A DNA stretch of 64,000 nt, from assembly GCA_018268315.1 (NCBI GenBank), contig JAFDWU010000005.1, positions 124,001 to 188,000 of the forward strand, written 5' to 3'. Position 1 is the first letter of the stretch. The number at the start of each line of letters is the position of its first letter. Made by a program: the position numbers and the translations under genes. Below, piece by piece: positions 17,203-23,825 of this stretch. Source of the stretch: Armatimonadota bacterium. GTDB taxonomy: Bacteria; Armatimonadota; Fimbriimonadia; Fimbriimonadales; Fimbriimonadaceae. The notes beneath the pieces are model-generated. The model was not told where the DNA came from. It saw only the letters and a program-made list of their open reading frames with translations, and searched no databases.

Positions 17203-17577
17203 ATGAACATTGCCGTTTTGATCATTCAAATTTCACTTGCTAGCCTGTTTGCCTTAGTTGGCGGTAGCAAAGCGTTTGCTCCGAATAAGATTCGAGAGAA
17301 CCCCAAGATGACCTGGGCGCATGGGAAGGGTGACGGCTACATTCGCTCAATCGGGCTTTCGGAAATCCTCGGAGCCGTGGGGCTGGTCCTGCCCCTGGCA
17401 GTCAGTGCGATTCCCTGGCTGACTCCGCTTGCCGCCGTCGGGCTTGCAGCTATCCAGCTCCTGGCTATTTTCACGGTTCACCTGCCAAGAAAGGAATATC
17501 AGGTTCTCCCGCTCAACGTTGTTCTCCTGATGCTATCAGTGTTCGTCGCCTATGGGCGATGGTCGGCAGTTCAATGA
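17203..17577 (+). CDS. DoxX-like integral membrane protein
   Basis: A 124-residue protein with four predicted membrane helices (NIAVLIIQISLASLFALVGG; SEILGAVGLVLPLAV; LAAVGLAAIQLLAIFTVHL; LPLNVVLLMLSVFVAYG). The length and the small motif GSKAFAPNKIREN match DoxX-like family members found in soil bacteria. They are thought to act in membrane redox or stress responses, but no reaction is established. ATG 17203 is preceded by CAAAGGAG at 6 nt, which decides the start against an upstream extension to 17161. It lies just after the terminator of the previous operon, so it has its own promoter. Confidence 0.88.
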   Translation: MNIAVLIIQISLASLFALVGGSKAFAPNKIRENPKMTWAHGKGDGYIRSIGLSEILGAVGLVLPLAVSAIPWLTPLAAVGLAAIQLLAIFTVHLPRKEYQVLPLNVVLLMLSVFVAYGRWSAVQ

Positions 17578-17643
17578 GGCACTACGTGTCGCGGAGTGAT
17601 GTGACGCGAACAACGATCTCCCTTTCAACAACGTCCCCATAGG

Positions 17644-18585
17644 GTGGGATCCGGATCGGGAATCAATTTGCCTGCAGCAAAGCGATCCCTTGTCGGAACC
17701 CTTGTTGGCGATAGCCTTGGTCTTCCTTATGAGGGACTAAAAGCACCGCGAAATACGAAGCTGATGCCGCTTCCGCTGCGACAAAGAATCTTTTTAGGCA
17801 AAGGTTTTGCAAGCGACGACACCTTACAGTCCATGTTCGCCCTGCAAGCGCTGGTTGAAAGCGACGGTGACATCGAGCGGTTTACCAAGTCCTTCAGCCA
17901 CCAGTTGCGCACCTGGTTCTTATCAGTACCCCCCGGAATTGGTCTTAGCACCATAAAGTCGTGCCTGCGCCTTTGCACCGGAATGCATCCTACTCGTACC
18001 GGAGTGCGGTCCGCCGGTAACGGCGCCGCTATGAGGTCCGCAGTGCTTGGAGCGGCGCTTTGCGATGATGATATTGCGCGCATAAAGTTTGTAGATGCAT
18101 GTTGCATGGTCACCCACACCGATCCGCTTGCGGTTGCAGGATCTCAGATGATTGCTCTTGCGGCGGCTCTTTCGGCGAGGCAAGAGATTCATCGCTTCGA
18201 AGAGCTTGCGAGGGGGCTATATCCCGATTGGCCGTGGACAACTCCTTGGCCCAAGACTGGCCCGACTGGGTATGTCGTCCACAGCGTCAATGCGTCGCTT
18301 CACGTGTGGCAGAGCAATTATGGCAAACCTGAAGAAGCTATCCAGGCCGCAATAACCTTGGGAGGCGATACAGACTCCGTTGCCGCCATGGTTGGCGGCA
18401 TTTTGGGAGCGGATTCAAGAACGGAATGGCCAGAAGAGTGGTTAAGATTCTGGGGTTGGCCAAGCCTTCCCGATATCGAGAATCTAAGTGGTCGCGCACC
18501 ATACCTGCGGCTGCTGACGCAGCATCTTGGACAACTCCCTGTCGTTCTTGCCTACGGGTTCCGGCGGCTCGGGCCACCGTATTAG
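17644..18585 (+). CDS. ADP-ribosylglycohydrolase family protein
   Basis: A 313-residue enzyme of the all-helical DraG/ARH family. The motifs are in order: LVGDSLGLPYEG at the N-terminus, SDDT (metal site, ~residues 58-61), AGNGAAMRSA, and the C-terminal metal motif GGDTDSVAAMVGGILGA. All canonical metal-binding residues are visible, so the protein is likely active in removing ADP-ribose from protein or nucleic-acid targets, or hydrolysing related nucleosides. The start is GTG 17644, with TTG 17668 an alternative; no good ribosome-binding site decides. No ADP-ribosyltransferase gene is nearby, so the substrate is unclear. It could act in nucleotide repair rather than toxin control. Confidence 0.9.
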   Translation: MGSGSGINLPAAKRSLVGTLVGDSLGLPYEGLKAPRNTKLMPLPLRQRIFLGKGFASDDTLQSMFALQALVESDGDIERFTKSFSHQLRTWFLSVPPGIGLSTIKSCLRLCTGMHPTRTGVRSAGNGAAMRSAVLGAALCDDDIARIKFVDACCMVTHTDPLAVAGSQMIALAAALSARQEIHRFEELARGLYPDWPWTTPWPKTGPTGYVVHSVNASLHVWQSNYGKPEEAIQAAITLGGDTDSVAAMVGGILGADSRTEWPEEWLRFWGWPSLPDIENLSGRAPYLRLLTQHLGQLPVVLAYGFRRLGPPY

Positions 18586-18645
18586 ATCTCTGCTGCTGCG
18601 AAGAAGCCGACGGCAACTTCGAGCCCGAAGTGGGACAATTGCAAG

Positions 18646-19128
18646 ATGGATTTGATTGAAGCGTCAAAGCAAAGAGCCGTTGGCAGCATGGAGTACTTCC
18701 TGCGCAACTTCTCTCACGTACCGGACGACAAACTGGAGTGGACGCCGACGCCCACGGCGAAGTCGGCAATCCGCATCGCTGCTCATACCGCTCTCTATGC
18801 CAGACGATTCGCTCGCATGATTCGTGATCGGCGAACGCCTGCCCCCGACAACTTGGCTGAGTGGCTTGCGGCACGGGACGCAGAGGAAATCGCCTTAACA
18901 AGCCGCGAAGAGATCGAAAGGATTTTCCGCGAAGGAACGGCGGAGGTTCTTGCAGCCCTGGATACTCTGAAGCCCGAAGACTTGGAACTCTCGCTTGACT
19001 CCGGCCAGGGATGGTCTATGCCGATGAAGCAGATGATAGGCTTACCCGGCTTCCACGCGATCCTTCACGCCGGACAGATCGACTATCTCCAGACTTGCTG
19101 GGACGATCAGCACGTATACGTCGGCTGA
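18646..19128 (+). CDS. DinB-family protein
   Basis: A 160-residue four-helix-bundle protein of the DinB/YfiT-like superfamily. Three histidines at the expected positions form a metal site: AAHTALYARRF, and HAILHAGQIDYLQTCW at the end. The latter H..HAGQI segment is the most typical signature. These proteins are structurally related to mycothiol- or bacillithiol-dependent enzymes; most have no known reaction. It lies 60 bp after the ADP-ribosylglycohydrolase in the same direction. A second, diverged DinB-type gene lies 1 kb further on. Confidence 0.9.
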   Translation: MDLIEASKQRAVGSMEYFLRNFSHVPDDKLEWTPTPTAKSAIRIAAHTALYARRFARMIRDRRTPAPDNLAEWLAARDAEEIALTSREEIERIFREGTAEVLAALDTLKPEDLELSLDSGQGWSMPMKQMIGLPGFHAILHAGQIDYLQTCWDDQHVYVG

Positions 19129-19256
19129 TTTGAAGATCGAATCGCGCGCCTTGCCAATCGGGTAAGCGCGGACTCGAATAGTAACCGAATGAGTGCGGTT
19201 TCCGTCTAACCAGAAAGCCGGGGAGCAATCAGCATCAGCCCTCCTGGAGAGATGAA

Positions 19257-20000
19257 ATGATTGAAGGAACCACAGACACTGATATTGAAGTCCATCCCCC
19301 AATCGTCAGCCGTGAAGACTGGCTCACTCAGCGGCTAAAGCTTCTGGACGAGGAGAAGGCACTTACGAGAGCCTACGACCGTGTCAATGCCCAGCGCCGA
19401 CGTCTTCCAATGGTCAAGATCGATAAGGCGTACACGTTCGTCGGGGAAGAGGGCGAACGCGGACTCATCGACCTGTTCGAAGGGCGTCGACAGCTCATCG
19501 TGCACCATTTTATGTTTGCGCCTGAATGGGACAAGGGGTGTCCGAGCTGCACGTGGCATAGGAATCAGTTTGGCGATCTTTCCCCACTGGCAAAGCTCGA
19601 CATACGAATGATTACCGTTTCGCGAGCGCCTATCGAAAAGCTGCTGGCTTACCAGAGGGAAAAAGGATGGACCACCCCTTGGTATTCCTCCAACGGCTCA
19701 GATTTCAATTACGATTTCATGGTCACATTGGATCCCGAGCGCGGCCCCGTCCAATACAACTATAAGTCTGGCGATGCACTGAAGGAGGCGGTTGGGAACA
19801 TTGAGAGGTCAACGGAGTGGCCCGGGTTCAGCGTCTTCTTCCGAATCGGACGGGACGTGTATCACACGTACTCGGCATACGGCCGCGGCGTAGAGAGGCT
19901 GATGGACGTTCTTGGCCTTCTCGATATCACGCCGTTTGGACGACAGGAGGATTTCGAGGATTCGCCGCCCGGATGGCCGCAAAGCCCGACTTACGGATAA
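19257..20000 (+). CDS. DUF899 family thioredoxin-like protein
   Basis: A 247-residue member of DUF899. The opening SREDWLTQRLKLLDEEKALT, the stretch RRRLPMVKIDKAYTFVGEEG, and the core HHFMFAPEWDKGCPSCTWH are characteristic, as is YHTYSAYGRG near the end. The core is a thioredoxin-like fold whose CPSC resembles a redox CxxC site. The reaction is unproven. ATG 19257 is preceded by CTGGAGAGATGA. It sits between two DinB-family genes, a common soil-bacterial neighbourhood, but separate spacing gives no proof of a single operon. Confidence 0.92.
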   Translation: MIEGTTDTDIEVHPPIVSREDWLTQRLKLLDEEKALTRAYDRVNAQRRRLPMVKIDKAYTFVGEEGERGLIDLFEGRRQLIVHHFMFAPEWDKGCPSCTWHRNQFGDLSPLAKLDIRMITVSRAPIEKLLAYQREKGWTTPWYSSNGSDFNYDFMVTLDPERGPVQYNYKSGDALKEAVGNIERSTEWPGFSVFFRIGRDVYHTYSAYGRGVERLMDVLGLLDITPFGRQEDFEDSPPGWPQSPTYG

Positions 20001-20096
20001 TTTCTCGTCCAGGGCACTGATTCCAAGCTCTCGTCGTACTAGCTCTTATTCCCTTCCCGTCCTCCCCGAACATCGGGCGTCGGCTAGAATCTCGCT

Positions 20097-20594
20097 GTGG
20101 ATTTTCGCACCGCCATTAAGAACCAGACTCACGCGGCAATCGCCATGCTTGCAGAATGCGTGGACGGTTGCCCGCCAGCCTTGTGGCTCAGCGGCGAGCA
20201 CCCACGGCCCTACTGGAAGATTGCCTACCACGTCACTTTGTATGCCCACGGCTTCCTGTTCCCTAGTTTTGATTCCTGGGAAAGGTGGGAACACCACCGC
20301 CGCGAGGCCGCCTGGACCTACGCCGAGAATGGCGAGAGCATCCCTGAGATTGAGCCGTACACACCGGAGCAGGTCATGGAGTACATCCGACTTATCCAGG
20401 CTCAGGTTGATAGTCGCATTGACGCCTTAGACTTGGATGAGGACGACTGCGGGGTTCCCTGGTATAAGGGTCTACCCCGCGCCGAGCTGCTGATCCTCAA
20501 CGTTCGGCACATCAGCGAGCACGTTGGTCAGTTGCACGAGCTTCGCATTGCGGCCGGCTTGGATGTGGATTGGCGAGCCAGCCGCGACTATTAG
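20097..20594 (+). CDS. DinB-superfamily protein, diverged
   Basis: A 165-residue four-helix-bundle protein. The metal-site histidines appear as YHVTLYAHGFLF in helix 2 and NVRHISEHVGQLHELR near the C-terminus, the latter a clear DinB_2 signature. It differs markedly from the DinB protein at 18.6 kb, so it is not a recent duplicate. The start is GTG 20097, with no strong ribosome-binding site. It is an orphan enzyme-like protein of unknown reaction. Confidence 0.87.
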   Translation: MDFRTAIKNQTHAAIAMLAECVDGCPPALWLSGEHPRPYWKIAYHVTLYAHGFLFPSFDSWERWEHHRREAAWTYAENGESIPEIEPYTPEQVMEYIRLIQAQVDSRIDALDLDEDDCGVPWYKGLPRAELLILNVRHISEHVGQLHELRIAAGLDVDWRASRDY

Positions 20595-20689
20595 TTCAGG
20601 CTCCGGAAGGCGAGTGAACGCAAGAAAGCCATTCAAATACTTGGAATAAATCACGCGCTTCGGGGATCACCTAGATCGGTGATCCACAA

Positions 20690-21919
20690 ATGAACGACGA
20701 AATCACAACCAATCTCATCGACGACGGCATCGACCGCCGCGGCTTCCTAAAGTGCATGGCCTGGGCGGGTTCGGGCCTTCTGTTCACGATTTCAGGCGGG
20801 CTTCCGCGTTCGTTTAACCTTAGCAACCTCGCCACGAGCCCGGAAACGATGAAGGAAGCCCAAACCGCCTTGGCGAACGCCAGCTTCTCTTTTGTGCAGA
20901 TAAGCGACAGTCATGTTGGCTTTTCGAAGGACGCTAACAAGGACGTGCTCGGCACCCTGCAAAGCGCAATCGACAAGATCAACGCAGCGCAGGCAAGGCC
21001 AGATTTACTCATTCACACCGGTGATCTGACCCACTTAAGCAAGTCGGACGAGTTCGATACCGTAGACCAGATGTTGATGAAGGCAAACGTGGGGGCACGG
21101 TACTACGTCCCTGGCGAGCATGACGTAATAGCCGAGGATGGGAAAGCGTTCCTGAGCCGCTACGGCAAGGACTCTAAAGGAGACGGGTGGTATAGCTTTG
21201 ACCACAAGGGCGTGCATTTCATCGCGCTGGTCAATGTGATGAATCTGAAGCCAGGCGGGCTCGGGGAACTTGGCAATGCTCAGCTTGAGTGGCTGGCTGC
21301 GGACGTAAAGGGCCTAGCATCCTCCACTCCGATTGTGGTTTTCGCTCATGTGCCGCTGTGGGAGGTCTATCCCCAGTGGGGTTGGGCGACCGAAGATGGC
21401 AAGCGCGCCCTCTCTATGCTTTCAGGGTTTGGATCGGTCACCGTCCTGAACGGCCACATCCACCAGTCAATGCAGAAGATCGAGGGGAACATGACGTTCC
21501 ACACTGCAACTTCGACCGCGTTCCCGCAGCCCAAGCCTGGACAGGCGAAGGGGCCGGGGCCACTGGTCGTTCCCGCGACAGAGCTGCGCGGGCTCCTCGG
21601 CCTCTCCACGATCAGGTATGTCGAGCACGATAGCCACCTTGCGATCATTGACACCACGCTCGCCGCCGATGAAATTGCTACCGTCAGTATCGATAATTTC
21701 AGTTTCGCGCCTGGCAGTATGAATGTTAAGCGGCAGACAGTCGTCAGGTGGACCAATCGCGATGACATTCCGCATACCGTTGTGGCCAACGACAAGAGCT
21801 TCAAGTCACCAGCCCTCGATACCAACGAAACATTTGAGCATGTCTTTGACAAGCCCGGCAAGTTTCCTTACTTCTGCTCCTTGCATCCGCACATGACGGG
21901 CGTCGTAAACGTGATATGA
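20690..21919 (+). CDS. Exported metallophosphoesterase fused to a C-terminal cupredoxin domain
   Basis: A 409-residue protein. It begins with a twin-arginine-type leader (RRGFLKCMAWAGSGLLF). The calcineurin-like phosphoesterase domain (about residues 65-290) has SDSHVG, HTGDLTH, PGEHDV, FAHVPLW and LNGHIHQ; the usual GNHD is GEHD here. Residues ~325-409 form a plastocyanin-like cupredoxin domain with type 1 copper ligands in DIPHTV and FCSLHPHM. It is followed after only 7 bp by the ECF sigma gene, so they are probably one operon. Export by Tat would let the protein fold with metals before transport. The phosphoester substrate is unknown. Confidence 0.92.
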   Translation: MNDEITTNLIDDGIDRRGFLKCMAWAGSGLLFTISGGLPRSFNLSNLATSPETMKEAQTALANASFSFVQISDSHVGFSKDANKDVLGTLQSAIDKINAAQARPDLLIHTGDLTHLSKSDEFDTVDQMLMKANVGARYYVPGEHDVIAEDGKAFLSRYGKDSKGDGWYSFDHKGVHFIALVNVMNLKPGGLGELGNAQLEWLAADVKGLASSTPIVVFAHVPLWEVYPQWGWATEDGKRALSMLSGFGSVTVLNGHIHQSMQKIEGNMTFHTATSTAFPQPKPGQAKGPGPLVVPATELRGLLGLSTIRYVEHDSHLAIIDTTLAADEIATVSIDNFSFAPGSMNVKRQTVVRWTNRDDIPHTVVANDKSFKSPALDTNETFEHVFDKPGKFPYFCSLHPHMTGVVNVI

Positions 21920-21926
21920 ATCAATA

Positions 21927-22433
21927 GTGAGGTTTTGGCGAGCGAACGGTGATCGGCGCGAGCAATTCGAGTTGCAAATCGGTGTGCACTCGGATTCCGC
22001 CTACAACCTTGCCCGCTGGCTCCTTCGGAACGACGATGATGCTATGGACGCGCTGCAAGATGCTCTCCTATCCGCCTTTAAAGCGTTCGGCAGAGTGGAA
22101 GTCGCAAACCCAAAGGCTTGGTTTCTCCAGATCGTGCGCAATGCTTGCTACAAGACCTTGGGTTCTCGGGCTCAGGAGCAACCCTTAGATGAAAATGAAG
22201 ACGGCGGCGATCAGACCATCGAAATCCTCGACCGACTTGAGGCGCAGCAGCTGCTTCGCCTGGTCGACCGCCTCCCGGTTGCCTACAAGGAAGTCTTCGT
22301 GCTTCGCGAGGTGGAAGGATTGAGTTACTCCGAAATCGCCGAGGTATTGGGTGTCCCTACCGGGACAGTGATGTCCCGACTGGCTAGGGCGAGGGAGATG
22401 CTGTTGCGCAAAGTGGAGGCTAGCCACAAATGA
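21927..22433 (+). CDS. ECF RNA polymerase sigma factor
   Basis: A 168-residue sigma-70 family ECF factor. Region 2 is visible as YNLARWLLRNDDDAMDALQD and FLQIVRNACY (residues ~25-75). Region 4 is DRLPVAYKEVFVLREVEGLS followed by IAEVLGVPTGTVMSRLARAR, the HTH that recognises the -35 element. The start is GTG 21927, 7 bp after the phosphoesterase stop, without a visible Shine-Dalgarno, which suggests coupling. Its stop overlaps the anti-sigma start (ATGA). The signal is probably sensed by the anti-sigma factor at the membrane. Confidence 0.95.
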   Translation: MRFWRANGDRREQFELQIGVHSDSAYNLARWLLRNDDDAMDALQDALLSAFKAFGRVEVANPKAWFLQIVRNACYKTLGSRAQEQPLDENEDGGDQTIEILDRLEAQQLLRLVDRLPVAYKEVFVLREVEGLSYSEIAEVLGVPTGTVMSRLARAREMLLRKVEASHK

Positions 22434-23092
22434 GTTGCGTCTTTGATCGAGACAAGATCAGCGGCCTTGCCGATTCTGAACTCAGCGCTGCTGACGCGCT
22501 TGAAGTGTGGCAGCACCTGCGAAGCTGCGATGAGTGCGACGCCTACTTCCAGGACATCTTGAAGCTCCGCGAGACTGCTTCGCGGTTGCCCAAGTACTCG
22601 GCGCCGGCTCCTGTTAGGCAACCTAATCGGCCCAATCTATGGGTTTACGGCATTAGCACGGCAGCTTGTCTAGCGGCGCTCACTCTCTGGGTGACCAGAC
22701 CCATACCGGTCGCCGAGGCCGTTCAAGATCATATCCTCGCCCTTACGAGTAACCATCTCGTCGATGTCGCCAGCAGCAACCACCACACGGTTAAGCCTTG
22801 GTTCGCAGGCAAGGTGCATCTCGCGCCAAAGGTTCTCGATCTTGACGCCGACGGTTTCACACTGCTTGGAGGGCGGATCGATCAGATTTCTGGAGAATCC
22901 GTGCCTGTCTTGGAGTTTAGGCGCGGGGCGCACCTTGTCAGCCTTTTCGTTACAGCCAAAGAGCCGAGGAATGGGCCAACCCGAGGATTCTCCGTGGTGA
23001 CTTGGCGCGATCAAGACCTCTACTACACCGCGGTTTCTGATTCGTCGGTGGCGGAACTCGAGCGCTTTGCGACTCTCTATCAAGCTAAGTAG
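22430..23092 (+). CDS. Transmembrane anti-sigma factor with zinc-finger domain
   Basis: A 220-residue protein. Residues ~1-50 form an anti-sigma zinc-binding domain with the HxxxCxxC signature (HLRSCDEC). One transmembrane helix follows near residue 75 (LWVYGISTAACLAALTLWV). The periplasmic part carries HTVKPWFAGKVHLAPKVLDL and GFTLLGGRIDQ, a known anti-sigma sensor pattern, and ends near WRDQDLYYTAVSDSSVAELERF. It overlaps the sigma gene by ATGA, as expected for a cognate pair that binds and releases the sigma factor. The inducing signal is not known; the copper-type protein encoded just upstream suggests envelope or metal/redox stress, but that is inference. Confidence 0.93.
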   Translation: MSCVFDRDKISGLADSELSAADALEVWQHLRSCDECDAYFQDILKLRETASRLPKYSAPAPVRQPNRPNLWVYGISTAACLAALTLWVTRPIPVAEAVQDHILALTSNHLVDVASSNHHTVKPWFAGKVHLAPKVLDLDADGFTLLGGRIDQISGESVPVLEFRRGAHLVSLFVTAKEPRNGPTRGFSVVTWRDQDLYYTAVSDSSVAELERFATLYQAK

Positions 23093-23114
23093 AATAGGAC
23101 ATAGAGAGCGAAGG

Positions 23115-23747
23115 ATGGAAAGCGACCAAGGCATCCGCAAAGTTGGGTATTGGACTGGGTTGCTCGCCTCTTCGGCGACCGCCGCCTTTGTCATCGTTCA
23201 AACGATGCAGCTTCTGCGAATGCTGCCCTATCCTCTTGATGAGACGCTCATCTACGCCACATCTCTTGCCATCGTGATCCCTTTCATTCTGGAGATGCTC
23301 GCTCTGCACTATGTGACGCCTGAGGCGCGAAGGTACTGGACTCACGCCGCTTTGTTCTTCACCGTCATCTACGCGGTCTTCGTGACCGCCAACTATGTCG
23401 TTCAACTGGCGACCGTGATTCCGGCAACGCTCCAGGGCAAGGCCGAGGGTATTCAGTTGCTGCGCCAGACTCCGCACTCGATGTTTTGGGACTTCGACGC
23501 CCTCGGCTACATCTTCATGGGCTTGGCGATGCTCGTCGCGATTCCCGCACTTGAGAAGCATGGGGCTCAGAGGCGGGTTAGGATGGCATTCTGGGTAAAT
23601 GCCCCGGTGACACCGCTCATTACGGTCGTTTACTTTTATCCGGTCTACTCGGAGAAACTGCTAATGCTCGGAGCAGTTTGGGGAATTACGGCGCCGCTCG
23701 CGATGCTGATGTTGGCGCTCATGTTTCGAGCTGACGCCGATAAGTAG
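23115..23747 (+). CDS. Integral membrane protein of unknown function
   Basis: About 210 residues with six likely membrane helices, for example WTGLLASSATAAFVIVQTMQ, ATSLAIVIPFILEMLALHYV and GITAPLAMLMLALMF. I do not recognise a specific family. ATG 23115 has GAGCGAAGG directly upstream and is chosen over the frame opening at 23067, which would overlap the anti-sigma gene. It follows the anti-sigma gene by 22 bp, so it may be the last gene of the phosphoesterase-sigma operon. Confidence 0.8.
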   Translation: MESDQGIRKVGYWTGLLASSATAAFVIVQTMQLLRMLPYPLDETLIYATSLAIVIPFILEMLALHYVTPEARRYWTHAALFFTVIYAVFVTANYVVQLATVIPATLQGKAEGIQLLRQTPHSMFWDFDALGYIFMGLAMLVAIPALEKHGAQRRVRMAFWVNAPVTPLITVVYFYPVYSEKLLMLGAVWGITAPLAMLMLALMFRADADK

Positions 23748-23825
23748 CTAAGGTTTCGTAAGCCCAAACGGGATTTACCGTCCTAACAATCCCTCAAGTA
23801 CAATGCAGTCGATAAACGCACACCG

